From contig CAVUCH010000004.1 of NCBI GenBank assembly GCA_963739995.1, positions 1-64,000 on the forward strand: 64,000 nt of DNA. Direction: 5' to 3'. Within the stretch, counting starts at the first letter, position 1. Each line of letters starts with the position of its first letter. Below are positions 1-9,526 of this stretch, one piece after another. Both the position numbers and the translations under genes were made by a program. The stretch is from CAVUCH01 sp963739995. GTDB lineage: Bacteria; Acidobacteriota; Vicinamibacteria; Vicinamibacterales; JAENWD01. The notes under the pieces are model-generated. The model was not told where the DNA came from and searched no databases. It saw only the letters and a program-made list of their open reading frames with translations.

Positions 1-221
1 TGGTGGCGCGGCGCCTGCCGGTGGGAGCGGCGCCGCCGGGCATCGGGGCAACCACCGGGCCGCCTGGCGCCTAGCCCCCCCAGACGACGGATGCCGCCGG
101 TTTCGGCGATCTTCTCGACATATGTGATGCCGAACCGCTGGACCGCCACGTGAGACTTTGCATCACTCAGCGCTGGTGCGATCTGTGCAACGTCATCGGT
201 GAACTTCGCGGGACTGCAATC

Positions 222-2351
222 TCAGGCCGCATGCATCCGGCTGAGACTGGCGACCGCCGACACGAGCGTCATCGCATCGACGGGCTTCGCGACGTGCAGC
301 TGGAAGCCAGCTGCCAAAGCGGCGCGCCGGTCCTCGTCGCGGGCAAATGCCGTGAGCGCCGCCGCCGGAATCGAAGCGAGGCGCGGTGACGCCAGGGCTC
401 GCACCTGCCGGATCAAGTCGTACCCGTCCTCGTCCGGCATCCCTATATCAGCAAGGAGAATGTCGACTTTTCTGCGCTGCAGCAACTGGAGCGCCTGCGC
501 GGCCGACGATGCGGTCAGGACCAGGGCGTGTGACCTCTGGAGATGTGCGCCGAGGACATCCAGGATCTCTTCGTCATCGTCCACGAGGAGGACGGAGAGC
601 CCCTCGAGCGACGTGTCAATCGGCGGCGTGGACGCGGGGAGCTGGGGCCGCCGCGCTGCGGGCTGGCGATGCTCCGAGCCGAATGTCACCGGGAGCCGGA
701 CGGTGAAGGTCGCGCCCAGACCTGCGCCTCTGCTGCTGGCCCTGACGCTGCCGTTGTGGGCCTGCACCAGCGTCTTGACGATCGACAGCCCGAGGCCCAG
801 GCCGGCATGGGCGCGTGTGCTCGATGCGTCCCCTTGGCGGAATGCTTCGAACACCCAGGGCAGGAACTCCGGGGCGATTCCCTTTCCTGTGTCAGCGACC
901 ACGAACTCGACGTAGTCGCCGTCCGGACGCAGGGCCACCTGGACTCCGCCACCTTCGGGTGTGAACTTGACGGCATTCGACAGGAGATTGACCGCGACCT
1001 GCTGGAGTCTCGCGGGATCGCCGTAGACTTCGCCGCACCCGTCGTCGACATCGAAGAACATCTTGATGTGCTTGCTCCGTGCCTCGGGTTGCACGATTTC
1101 GACCGCGTCACGGATCATCTTACGCATGTCGAGGAACGTCCGCTCGAGACGAAGCTTGCCCGACGTGATCCGGGCAACATCGAGCAGATCTTCGATTAGC
1201 TGCGCCTGGCGGCGGGCGCTTTGCCCGATTCCGTGCACGGCCCGACCGCGGAGCGCGTTGTCGATGCGGGGCTTCGCAAGCATGTCGGACCATCCAAGAA
1301 TCGCGCTGAGCGGCGTGCGGAGCTCATGCGACACGACGGCGAGGAATTGATCCTTAAGCCGGTTCGCTTCCTCCGCCGCCGCCCGCGCGGCCTGCTCGCG
1401 CTCCAGCAGGTGATTGCGTGCCTGTTCGAGGTTCGTCATCTCGGCCAGCGTCACGGCCAACCGCTCCTTCTCGCCAGCGAGGGCCCGCTCGGCTTCTCGA
1501 GCCTGGGCCAGTGCGGCGATGGTCGCCTCGTGCTCGCGGTGGATTTCCTCCGTGTGACGCTTCTGATCGTCCAATCGCCCGGCGAAGACCTCGTAGGTGC
1601 GGTACGTAAGATAGATAGGCGCGACGAGGATGACCCCTTTCCAGAGTTCGCCGCGCTGGATGACCGCTGCCGCGATGGCTCCGGCCGTGCCCGCTACCAT
1701 GAAGCTGGCGCCGCTCCAGAGAAACTCTCGCCGCCACGTTTCCAAACACGCGGTTTTCGAGGATAACGCGATGGCCGCGGCAATCAGGCCCGTGTTGACG
1801 ACGAAGTACGTGGCGATCGCGCCGACGAGCGGCCGCGCGAGGGTGAATGAGTCGAGCGGCGTGGCGGGCCCGTCAAGCCAGCTGAATGCGACGCTGGTCG
1901 CAGCCATGGTGAGCGCCGCCGTCGCAGCGCTGAACACCGTGCGGTGCAACGGATACGGATGCTTTGGCTTGTACGTGCACTGGGTCCAGAACGCCCCCAC
2001 GGCGATAAGCATGGCGGGCCCTGGTCCAAGCAGCAGCAGCGACACCAGATTGGCGGCGTACGATACCGAAAGGGTCGACCCGTTGACGACGGGCAACGGC
2101 AGCGTCACCTTCCAAGCGGACGTGAGGCACGCGAACAGCGCCAGGCTGGCGAACAGCAAGGGATCGGGCTGCTGGCGAGGGAAGAACACGACCAGTGTGA
2201 TGCCGCCAGCCAGGATCGTGCCCGCGACGTAAATCCGCGCAAGGAGCGGCAGATCGCGCCAGCCCGGTGTCTGGCCGCGCGAAGGCTCTGGCACCACGGC
2301 GATTGGATCGGCGTGGTGCCATGCGGTGCGTCGAAAGCGGAGTAGCGCCAT
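222..2351 (-). CDS. Membrane hybrid sensor histidine kinase / response regulator
   Basis: 709-aa protein that would autophosphorylate on a histidine and pass phosphate to its own receiver domain. Residues 33-255 hold several hydrophobic segments forming an integral membrane sensor I cannot assign to a named family. A coiled coil (260-335) leads to the dimerisation domain with SHELRTP (His342). The ATPase domain shows NLLSNAVKF, DTGKGI and GLGLGLSIVK (455-525). The C-terminal receiver (585-705) has the acidic DDD cluster, phospho-acceptor Asp635 in LLADIGMP, and the conserved Lys in AKP. The start at 2351 is preferred because it lies four bases after the stop of the upstream subtilase; a longer reading would overlap that gene. 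It is downstream of the subtilase on the same strand and probably co-transcribed. Signal and output are unknown. Confidence 0.9.
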   Translation of the reverse strand: MALLRFRRTAWHHADPIAVVPEPSRGQTPGWRDLPLLARIYVAGTILAGGITLVVFFPRQQPDPLLFASLALFACLTSAWKVTLPLPVVNGSTLSVSYAANLVSLLLLGPGPAMLIAVGAFWTQCTYKPKHPYPLHRTVFSAATAALTMAATSVAFSWLDGPATPLDSFTLARPLVGAIATYFVVNTGLIAAAIALSSKTACLETWRREFLWSGASFMVAGTAGAIAAAVIQRGELWKGVILVAPIYLTYRTYEVFAGRLDDQKRHTEEIHREHEATIAALAQAREAERALAGEKERLAVTLAEMTNLEQARNHLLEREQAARAAAEEANRLKDQFLAVVSHELRTPLSAILGWSDMLAKPRIDNALRGRAVHGIGQSARRQAQLIEDLLDVARITSGKLRLERTFLDMRKMIRDAVEIVQPEARSKHIKMFFDVDDGCGEVYGDPARLQQVAVNLLSNAVKFTPEGGGVQVALRPDGDYVEFVVADTGKGIAPEFLPWVFEAFRQGDASSTRAHAGLGLGLSIVKTLVQAHNGSVRASSRGAGLGATFTVRLPVTFGSEHRQPAARRPQLPASTPPIDTSLEGLSVLLVDDDEEILDVLGAHLQRSHALVLTASSAAQALQLLQRRKVDILLADIGMPDEDGYDLIRQVRALASPRLASIPAAALTAFARDEDRRAALAAGFQLHVAKPVDAMTLVSAVASLSRMHAA

Positions 2352-2355
2352 AGGA

Positions 2356-4086
2356 TCACCGGAGGGCTGATGGCCAGAGCACCGGCTCGCAGGCGGTGTC
2401 GCCGGCGCCGGAGCCCCACACGACGGTGCTCCCCCAGACGACGGTGCTCCCCCACACAACGGTGCTGCCCCATACCACCGTGGCGGCGTTGGCGTCAGCG
2501 ATCGGAGCGGTCGCTCCGGCGACAGTCCATGCGGTTGCCTGGCAATCTGCGCCGCCACACGCGGTACCCCACACGATGTTCTGCGACGTGCCGGCACCCC
2601 ACCGGATCGCGCTGCACGCATCATCGAGGCACTCTGTCCGCCAGGGACGCCACCCGTCCGCCTTGCGAATCCCCCATTCGATGTTTTGCCCGGTAGCCGT
2701 CGCGGCGGCGCCCCACGTCACGTCGGCGGACCAGGCGTTCACCCCCGGCATGATGCGGCCGCCCGCAATCAACTGGTTGCCCCACATCAGCTGCGCGGCC
2801 CATCCTGAACTCGAGGGATAGTCCGTGATTGATCCGGCGAAGAACCTCGCAAGATCCACGGCCCCTCTAGCGTTGAGCAGCCCGGTCCCTTGCGTGAGAT
2901 GGTCGTAGCTCGCGAAGGGGCGGGCGGTGTACTGGAGAATGGCCTTCACCGCATTTGGTGTCAGTGCAGCGTTGGCCTGCAGCATCAGCGCGACGGTCCC
3001 CGTGACCACGGGCGCCGCCATGCTCGTGCCGCTGAGGCTGAGATACGGGAAATAGGAGGTCGGCACCGTCCCCGGGAGCAGATATGCAGAACGTGCTGAA
3101 TAGAGCGCGCTCGCCGGATCGCTGAGCGATTCGATGCCCACACCTGGTGCGGCCAGGTCCGGCTTGGCACCATAATCGACCGCTCCGGGTCCCCGAGAAC
3201 TGAACAGAGCCATCGTGTCGTCGAATCGTTCCGTCGTGCCGTTGTGACTGGAAGCTCCGACGGTCAGCACCCATGGCGCGTTGCCCGGAGCAGTGCTGCC
3301 CCTATACAGCGTCACCCCGGCAGCATCGCGACCGACGTTGCCGGCCGCCGCGACGACGACGAGACCGGCGGCGACCGCCTGCCGCGCCGCGAGCGTGAGC
3401 GGATCCGTGTTGTACGACTCGTAGACGCCGGCCGAGACGGAGAGGTTGACGATGCGGATGTGCAGCGCGTCCTTGTTGGCAACGGCATAGCCGAGCGCCG
3501 CAATCACGTTGCTGATCGTGCCGGCGCCCGACGCATCCAGCACTTTCAGCGCGACGAGGTTCGCAGCCGGCGCGATGCCGCTTCTCGCGCCCCCTGAATC
3601 GAACCCATTCCCGGCTACGATCCCGGCGACGTGGGTGCCGTGTCCATAGTCGTCGTACGGGACCGTTCGACCATTCACATAGTCGACAAACCCGAGGACT
3701 CGCGGACCACCCGCCCCCGCAAGATCGTCGTGCGACGGCGTGATGCCGGAATCGATGATCGCAATACCGATCCCGGAGCCGTCGAGGCCGAGGTTCTGTC
3801 GCACGACGGTCGCACCGACGGTGGCACCGGTACGTTCGAGAGAGCCGAGCAATGGTCGATCGAGGGAGATTCGCGCCACGGTCGAACTATTGGCAAGCGC
3901 AGCCAACGCGTGGTTGGGCACCTCGGCCACCCGCGCATTGATGATGGACAGGGCTCGACCCGATCGGCCCCCCGCCCGAGCGATCGCCTTCTGGAGGTCG
4001 GCGTCCGGGGTCGAACCGGTTCCCCGGACGATGACCCGCGACCAGCCGGTGGTGAGGACCGAGCGCTGCCGCGCAAGAGGCCCCAT
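2356..4086 (-). CDS. Subtilisin-like S8 serine peptidase with VWGS repeats
   Basis: 576-aa subtilase. The catalytic triad is visible as Asp112 (AIIDSGI), His149 (GHGTHVAG) and Ser355 (SGTSMAAP), with oxyanion Asn250 in AAAGN. An N-terminal inhibitor-like propeptide (about 10-85) precedes the catalytic domain. The C-terminus (430-560) is rich in W-G motifs and ends in four VVWGS units, a tail I associate with acidobacterial subtilases. The family is exported, but no signal peptide is in frame: the frame is closed upstream by a TAG and ATG 4086 is the only usable start. A good signal peptide lies just upstream in another frame (4097-4177), so the gene appears to carry a one-base frameshift in its leader. 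It probably forms an operon with the downstream histidine kinase. Confidence 0.88.
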   Translation of the reverse strand: MGPLARQRSVLTTGWSRVIVRGTGSTPDADLQKAIARAGGRSGRALSIINARVAEVPNHALAALANSSTVARISLDRPLLGSLERTGATVGATVVRQNLGLDGSGIGIAIIDSGITPSHDDLAGAGGPRVLGFVDYVNGRTVPYDDYGHGTHVAGIVAGNGFDSGGARSGIAPAANLVALKVLDASGAGTISNVIAALGYAVANKDALHIRIVNLSVSAGVYESYNTDPLTLAARQAVAAGLVVVAAAGNVGRDAAGVTLYRGSTAPGNAPWVLTVGASSHNGTTERFDDTMALFSSRGPGAVDYGAKPDLAAPGVGIESLSDPASALYSARSAYLLPGTVPTSYFPYLSLSGTSMAAPVVTGTVALMLQANAALTPNAVKAILQYTARPFASYDHLTQGTGLLNARGAVDLARFFAGSITDYPSSSGWAAQLMWGNQLIAGGRIMPGVNAWSADVTWGAAATATGQNIEWGIRKADGWRPWRTECLDDACSAIRWGAGTSQNIVWGTACGGADCQATAWTVAGATAPIADANAATVVWGSTVVWGSTVVWGSTVVWGSGAGDTACEPVLWPSALR

Positions 4087-4096
4087 CTTCTGCCCA

Positions 4097-4177
4097 TCAC
4101 TCTGGCCGGCCCATCCGGGCGACGCGAACGAGGCCGGCGATGAGAAACACGACTACGGATGTGTGTCGGGCACGCAT
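4097..4177 (-). other. Displaced signal peptide of the S8 peptidase
   Basis: A short reading from ATG 4177, with a GGTGG-type ribosome site before it, encodes MRARHTSVVVFLIAGL and then runs into a stop at 4097. Switching frame by one base after this segment gives ASFASPGWAGQSDGQ, joined directly to the peptidase start. The composite has basic n-region, hydrophobic h-region and an AxA-like cleavage site, so it is most likely the true export signal separated by an indel. Confidence 0.6.
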
Positions 4178-4485
4178 GGTTCCACCCTCGGCTGCAAGAC
4201 CGCCGCGGTGAATCTCAGTCTGCTCGGGGAAGCGGGAGCGACGGAGAACTGCAAAATCAGAACGGTGTGGGCACCCGGACGGTTTGTCGGGCGAGCCGAT
4301 TATCGACCCCGTCACGGCGAGCCATGAGGACTAACTTTCGGCTGAGCTTAAGAATGTGCGAAAGGCCATGCAGATCAGCCGAGCTTCCCGGCTAGATCCT
4401 CGACGACACCATGAACCGACACACATTGCCTCGGGAGCCTCAGAATCTTGACCGTCGACGGTCACGGCCGCAGGTCAAAGCGAGC
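4178..4485. other. Intergenic region between P450 and S8 peptidase
   Basis: 308 bp between two minus-strand genes. It should hold the promoter for the peptidase-kinase pair. I see no convincing promoter hexamers, repeat or structured element. Confidence 0.4.
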
Positions 4486-5892
4486 TTACACGTGTGCAGA
4501 TCGTGCGCGCGCGTCCACAATCGGATGGCGCACCGCACGACGTTCGATGATCATCGGCATGCCCAACCGGGGACGAAGCGTGATCAGAGGCCACGGCTCA
4601 ACCCTGTGCCGCGGGACGAGGTGAAGTCGGTAGGACTGCGCGAGTGTCGCAACAACAACTTGCGCTTCGATCAGCGCGAAGTGACTGCCGATGCACTGCC
4701 GAGGGCCGGCCCCGAACGGCAGGTACACATACTTCGACCGACCCGCGCTGCGTTCAGGCGTGAAGCGCTCGGGATCGAACGCGTCCGGGTCGTCCCAGAA
4801 TGCCGGCAGTCGATGCAAGACGTAAGGAATGACGAACGCGAGCCATCCCCGCGGTAGGTGGAATCCGCCCAGCTCGTCGTCCTGCAAGGCCTGCCGCGAG
4901 AAGCCCCACGCAGGTGGATACAGACGCATCGCTTCGTCAACGACCATGCGCGCGAACGGCAGATTCGCCAGATCCGTGTACTCGGGAGGACGTCCGTCGA
5001 GTACCACATCGATCTCTTCCTCGAGCCGCCGTGCCGCATCCGGGTGCTGCGACAGGAGGTACCACGTCCACGTGAGCGCCAGCGACGTGGTCTCCTGACC
5101 CGCCAGCAGAAACGTCGTGACCTCGACCCGCAGCTGCTCGTCCGTCATCGCCTCGCCGGTCTCCTCATCGCGGGCGGACATCAACATCGACAGCAGGTCC
5201 GCGGTGTCAGAGGGGCGACGGCGGCGCTCGCTGATGACGTGATCGACGGCTGCCCTGAGCACCGAGCGAGCGGCCTGGAAACGCCGGTGCTTCGGCGTTG
5301 GCAACCGGTCGGTGAACCCGAGCGACCAGAAGCTCTCGCCGATATGCTGGTTCATGATCGTCCAGGCAGTGTCGACCTTGGCCCCGAACGGGCCGAGGTC
5401 GGCGCCCAGCAGGGCACGGAGCACGACCGTCCGGGTGAGACGCATCATTTCTTCAGCGACATCCACCGGCCGCCCGGCCGACGCAATCGTCTCCCACTGT
5501 GCCGCCGCGTCTCGCGCCGCTTCGGCCATGACGCCCGCCAACGCCGCGATCCGCTGACGATGAAATGCCGGTTGTGCGATGCGTCGCTGGCGCAGCCAGA
5601 ACTCATCCTCGCTCGTCAGCAGGCCATTGCCGAGGGACAGCCGCAGCTTGTCGTAGAGCGGGCTCTTGTGGTAATTGCGCGCGTTGTCCTGCAGGACGTG
5701 ACGAACGTCCGCGGGGTTGGTTATGAGGTAGCCGCGTCGAGGGCCGATCTTGAAGTAGACCACGTCGCCGAACTGGCGAGCAGCGCGCATGAACGCGGCC
5801 GTCGGATTGCGCCTGACAGCCGGGAGCATGCCGAGGATCGGAAGCCCGTGAGGTCCCGGAGGAAGCCTACGCGGGGCAGCGGCTTCTCTCAT
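4486..5892 (-). CDS. Cytochrome P450
   Basis: 468-aa haem-thiolate monooxygenase of full family length, with no signal peptide. The proximal haem ligand is Cys400 in FGAGPRQCIG, the I-helix oxygen-activation motif is AGQETTS (264-270), and the K-helix ExxR is E320-R323. The proline-rich start RRLPPGPHGLPILG is typical of the hinge before the catalytic core in CYP102/CYP4-like enzymes, but the first residues lack a membrane anchor, suggesting a soluble enzyme. No ferredoxin or reductase gene is adjacent, so the electron donor is elsewhere. Substrate cannot be predicted. The gene stands alone, about 300 bp from the downstream gene and 420 bp from the upstream one. Confidence 0.93.
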   Translation of the reverse strand: MREAAAPRRLPPGPHGLPILGMLPAVRRNPTAAFMRAARQFGDVVYFKIGPRRGYLITNPADVRHVLQDNARNYHKSPLYDKLRLSLGNGLLTSEDEFWLRQRRIAQPAFHRQRIAALAGVMAEAARDAAAQWETIASAGRPVDVAEEMMRLTRTVVLRALLGADLGPFGAKVDTAWTIMNQHIGESFWSLGFTDRLPTPKHRRFQAARSVLRAAVDHVISERRRRPSDTADLLSMLMSARDEETGEAMTDEQLRVEVTTFLLAGQETTSLALTWTWYLLSQHPDAARRLEEEIDVVLDGRPPEYTDLANLPFARMVVDEAMRLYPPAWGFSRQALQDDELGGFHLPRGWLAFVIPYVLHRLPAFWDDPDAFDPERFTPERSAGRSKYVYLPFGAGPRQCIGSHFALIEAQVVVATLAQSYRLHLVPRHRVEPWPLITLRPRLGMPMIIERRAVRHPIVDARARSAHV

Positions 5893-6313
5893 TCGACTGA
5901 CGACTATAGCCTGAATGGAACCGCGTCAACCCGCAGTACGGAACAGGGATGCGAAGGGGGTAGCCGCGGGATTTCCGACCGCTGAGCCCGATGCGCGGGT
6001 GCGGAGAGCGGCGCGGACGCCCGGGCATTGTTGAAGAGAGTCCGGTGTCCCTTGCGCGCGCTCGCGGTACTAGAGGGCGCTGTACACGACCCACGCCCCG
6101 AGAGCCACCGCCTGAGCCATCAACAGGCCAAGGTACAGCGCGTGGTACGGGAAGTGGCTGACCCTGTTTTCCGCGCCGGAGAACGTCGTTCCGGGAAGGG
6201 CCATCACACGTCTCAGGTGCCGTCGCATGAACAGCACTCTACGGGGTCAGATTGCGCCCGCCAATGGCCTGATGGTCCTAGTACCAGGCGGTACCCATGG
6301 GCGGGGCACACCG
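5893..6313. other. Intergenic region between ADOP permease and P450
   Basis: 421 bp between two minus-strand genes. It presumably contains the P450 promoter and the end of the permease transcript. I found no gene, tandem repeat or clear hairpin that I could support. Confidence 0.4.
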
Positions 6314-9061
6314 TTACCCGCCGTCGCGCAGCGCCGCAATCGGGTCCGTCCGAATGACACGCCGGGCGGGCAGATAGCTCGCGGCTGCGGCAACAACCCC
6401 AAGCAACAGGCTGACGCTCACCAAGGTCGTGACGTCATCCGGAGCGACCTCGAACAGCAGCCCGCGGAGCACCCGTGCAAACCCGATAGACGCGACGCCC
6501 CCAACCAGCAGACCGATGCCGGCCAGCACCGTTCCACGCCACAGTACGAGCCGGCTCACAGCGCCAGGGCGGGCGCCGAGCGCCATGCGGATTCCGATTT
6601 CACGGCGGCGCTGCGCCACGTCGTAGCTGAGCACGGCGTAGATGCCCAATGCCGCCAGCAGAAGCGCCGCCAGGGCGAACGCGGCCAACAACAGCATGAC
6701 GAACCGCCGCTGTCCGAAACTTTCGGTCAGCGTCGTCGTGAGCAGTTCTTCGCCGAACACGGCAAGCGCGGGATCCACGCGGCGAATGGCAGCCCGCAGC
6801 GGCCCGGCGAGCCCGGCAGGCTGTGCGGCGCGGACGAGCAGCACCTCTGCCCCACTCGCCGAGGGCGCTTGCGCCAGCGGTGCGTAGACGGCCGGCGGAG
6901 CGGGTTGGGCCACGCCGTGGAACCGTTCGTTGCCGACGACGCCCACAATCCGGCGGGCCGTGCCCCAGAAGAGAATCTCCTGTCCGAGCGGATCCCGGTG
7001 TTCGAAGAACCGCCGTGCCGCGGCCTCGTTCACCAGCACCACCGGCGGCGCGGCGGTGTCGTCGCTCTCGTGGAGCAATCGGCCGCGTACGAGCGGCACA
7101 CGCATCGTGGGGAAGTAACCCGGCGTCGTGCGCCGCACGGCGATTTCAGGCCAGGTCCGCGCCTCGCTCTCGCGTCCGACGACGGAGAAGGAGTTCGTGA
7201 AGCCGCCATCCAGCGGATGGCTGCCCGCCAGCGCAGCGGCCTCGACGCCCGGGATTCGGCGCACCTGGTCGAGAAGCGCCGCGTTGAAGCGGTGCATCTC
7301 GATGAAGTTGGGCCACTGCTTGAAGTCGCGCGGGTAACGGCTTGCCGGCAACTGGAACTCCGCCTTGCGCACACCGGCCGCGTCGAAGCCGGGGTCGACG
7401 GCCTGCAGTCGGAGCACGGTCCGGATCATCAACCCGGCAGCGACGGTGAGCACCACTGCGAGGGCGAGCTCGCCTATCACCAGCCCCGATCGCAGGCGCC
7501 GATGGCTCACCGCTCCCGTTCCGGTGCGCCCGCCGTCGGACGACAGTGCACGGCTCACCTCCAGCCGCCGGGCCTGCAGGATCGGCACGAAGCCGAAGGC
7601 GAGCGACACACCCGCGATCACCCCGAGCGAGATCGCGAGCACGCGACCATCGACGGCGATCATCGTCAGGCGCGGGACGTCGGCAGGTGCGAGTGCCACG
7701 AGCACACGGACGAGGATGATCGCGGCCACAATCCCCAGCGCGCCGCCGGTGGCGGCGAGGAGGGTGTTCTCGACCATGAACTGTCTGGCGAGGCGCCCCG
7801 GCGCCGCGCCGATTGCCGTGCGGACGGCGACCTCGCGCATCCGCACCGTGCCGCGTACCAGCAGCAGGTTGGCCACGTTCACGCACGCGATAACGAGCAC
7901 GAGGCAAACGCCTGCGAGCAGAATCCAGAGCCCGGCACGCACCCGGCCGAGCACGACATCGGTGAACGGCTGCAGGCGCGCGCCTCGCGCCACGTTCGAT
8001 GGGAACTCGTGCTCCAGGCGCGTCATCAGTGCTGCCAGTTCCGGCTGCGCTTCGGCGAGTGATACGCCGGCGCCCAGCCGGCCCAGCACCAGCACCGGGT
8101 GAGTGCTTCTCGGCAGCGTTTCAGGATCCATCGGCGTCGGCAGCCAGACGTCAATCCGACTTCGGAGGTCGCGATCCGCGAATCCCCGTCCGTAGTCCGC
8201 GGCGAGCAGCCACTGCAGCACGCCGACGTCGGTGGCGTCAGGCAGGACGCCCACGACCGTGCGTGCCCTGTCGTCCAGCGGCAGAGGACGGCCGATCACG
8301 CGCGCGTCGCGCCCGAAGACCTGCTCCCAGAGACGCTCACTGATGAGGACGACGTCGTCGCGGCCGGCCCGCTGCTCGTCGTCCGTGAACAGGCGGCCCA
8401 GGACTGGACGCGCGCCGAGCAACGGCAGGAGCTCAGACGTAATGAGGAGGGACGCGAGCCTCCGTGGTTCACCGCCCCGCGGAGTGAAGTTGAGCTCGTC
8501 CGGGATCACACCGCCGACTGCATCGAGGCGTCGGGACTGCCGGCGCATGTCGAGCATATCGGGGAGCGACGCGGGCTCCCGCAGCGTGCCGCTGTTGCGA
8601 TCGGTCTCCCACACAGCGACGAGCCGCCTGGCGTCGGGGTATGGCAGCGGCCGCAGAAGGACCGCGTCGACCACGCTGAAGATCGCTGTGGCGGCGCCGA
8701 CCCCGAGTGCGATCGTCAGCAGGGCGGCTGCCGCAAACCCGCGGTGCTGCAGCAGCAGCCTCGTTGCGTACCGGAGGTCCCCGCACAGGTCGCTCCACAT
8801 GCGCGCGCTCTCCATCGCAGGCGGCGTGGGTGTGTTTGGCGAGGCCGCGCCGGGGCGGCTCCGCAGCGCGGGGGCGATCGTCTGCACATCCTCGAGCTCC
8901 GACAGCGCTTCACGTCGGGCAGTCTCCGGATCTCTGCCCCGGGCGACATCCTCCTCGTAGCGTTCCTGCAGGTGCTCGGCGAGCTCTTCGACGACGGTGT
9001 CGGGGGGCAGGCGGCCTGCCGTATCGGCGAGGCGCTCACGAACGAGGCGTATCCAGTCCAT
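6314..9061 (-). CDS. ADOP-type FtsX/MacB-like permease
   Basis: 915-aa permease of the acidobacterial duplicated orphan type. Residues 1-70 form a short soluble prefix domain (ERLADTAGRLPP, EELAEHLQERYEED). A first membrane segment (109-136) opens a MacB-like periplasmic domain, then an FtsX module with GVCLVLVIACVNVANLLLVR and EVAVRTAIGA. The pattern repeats, ending in a second FtsX module (EIGIRMALGARPG, YLPARR) and the usual terminal DPIAALR. MacB-like permeases couple ATPase action to extracytoplasmic transport or mechanotransmission, but no ABC ATPase is adjacent, as is usual for this group. It starts six bases after the PadR stop codon, so the two are an operon and PadR probably controls it. 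Confidence 0.9.
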   Translation of the reverse strand: MDWIRLVRERLADTAGRLPPDTVVEELAEHLQERYEEDVARGRDPETARREALSELEDVQTIAPALRSRPGAASPNTPTPPAMESARMWSDLCGDLRYATRLLLQHRGFAAAALLTIALGVGAATAIFSVVDAVLLRPLPYPDARRLVAVWETDRNSGTLREPASLPDMLDMRRQSRRLDAVGGVIPDELNFTPRGGEPRRLASLLITSELLPLLGARPVLGRLFTDDEQRAGRDDVVLISERLWEQVFGRDARVIGRPLPLDDRARTVVGVLPDATDVGVLQWLLAADYGRGFADRDLRSRIDVWLPTPMDPETLPRSTHPVLVLGRLGAGVSLAEAQPELAALMTRLEHEFPSNVARGARLQPFTDVVLGRVRAGLWILLAGVCLVLVIACVNVANLLLVRGTVRMREVAVRTAIGAAPGRLARQFMVENTLLAATGGALGIVAAIILVRVLVALAPADVPRLTMIAVDGRVLAISLGVIAGVSLAFGFVPILQARRLEVSRALSSDGGRTGTGAVSHRRLRSGLVIGELALAVVLTVAAGLMIRTVLRLQAVDPGFDAAGVRKAEFQLPASRYPRDFKQWPNFIEMHRFNAALLDQVRRIPGVEAAALAGSHPLDGGFTNSFSVVGRESEARTWPEIAVRRTTPGYFPTMRVPLVRGRLLHESDDTAAPPVVLVNEAAARRFFEHRDPLGQEILFWGTARRIVGVVGNERFHGVAQPAPPAVYAPLAQAPSASGAEVLLVRAAQPAGLAGPLRAAIRRVDPALAVFGEELLTTTLTESFGQRRFVMLLLAAFALAALLLAALGIYAVLSYDVAQRRREIGIRMALGARPGAVSRLVLWRGTVLAGIGLLVGGVASIGFARVLRGLLFEVAPDDVTTLVSVSLLLGVVAAAASYLPARRVIRTDPIAALRDGG

Positions 9062-9067
9062 ACCGTC

Positions 9068-9412
9068 TCACGCGGGCAGGATGCCCGCCACGCGCGCCAG
9101 CGCACGAACGAACTCCTGCCAGACGGACCGCTGCTCAGCCAGAATCACCCGGCCGGCGGGCGTGATCCGATAGCACCGGCGCCGGCGCTGTCCAGCTTTC
9201 TCGACCCAACGGCCCTCGATCCACCCGCGGTCTTCCAGCCGGTACAGCAGCGGGTACAAGGAGGCCACGTGAAACTGCAGCGCGCCTTTGGAGCGTGTGG
9301 CGATCAGCTGGCTGATTTCATAGCCGTGTCGAGCACGATCCTCGATCAGCGCCAGCACGAGCAGCTCGGCGCTGCCCTTCTTCATCGCCGGGCTGACAGA
9401 TGCGGTTGCCAT
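9068..9412 (-). CDS. PadR family transcriptional regulator
   Basis: About 114 aa, a single winged-helix domain of the PadR family. The region KKGSAELLVLALIEDR, then HGYEISQLI and SLYPLLYRLEDRGWIEG, is the standard PadR winged helix with recognition helix and wing; RRRCYRITPAGR closes the wing. PadR proteins are usually repressors of adjacent transporter genes. Here the gene is immediately upstream of, and nearly coupled to, the ADOP permease. The start is uncertain: ATG 9421, 9412 and 9385 are all in frame and none has a strong ribosome site. Two inverted repeats lie over the start region and are likely autoregulatory sites. Confidence 0.9.
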   Translation of the reverse strand: MATASVSPAMKKGSAELLVLALIEDRARHGYEISQLIATRSKGALQFHVASLYPLLYRLEDRGWIEGRWVEKAGQRRRRCYRITPAGRVILAEQRSVWQEFVRALARVAGILPA

Positions 9413-9415
9413 GTG

Positions 9416-9442
9416 TTGCATTGCAATATGTCATGCAGACAT
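9416..9442. promoter_or_regulatory. Putative PadR operator (two inverted repeats)
   Basis: Two perfect palindromes lie in tandem at the PadR start: TTGCA-T-TGCAA at 9416-9426 and ATGTC-ATGCA-GACAT at 9428-9442. The second resembles the ATGT-N8-ACAT box known for some PadR repressors, with a spacing of seven rather than eight. The position before padR-permease suggests negative autoregulation. The link to PadR is inference. Confidence 0.5.
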
Positions 9443-9526
9443 GAGCCTGTCAATGCGCGCGAAACGTGGTTCAGCCTTGGGGACGAGAAGGACGGGGGCC
9501 CTTCGGACCGGTGGGGTGTGACCGCG

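Noticed and set aside
1..221. A possible C-terminal coding end on the plus strand (stop at 72-74) and an open minus-strand extension after the kinase stop
   Set aside because: Both are too short and lack any recognisable motif; the left edge cuts any gene.
2352..2624. N-terminal extension of the histidine kinase
   Set aside because: It lies wholly inside the subtilase gene and is Arg/Pro-rich; ATG 2351 fits better.
4858..5985. 375-aa plus-strand reading antisense to the P450
   Set aside because: Composition is Arg/Gln/His-rich and the opposite strand has full P450 motifs.
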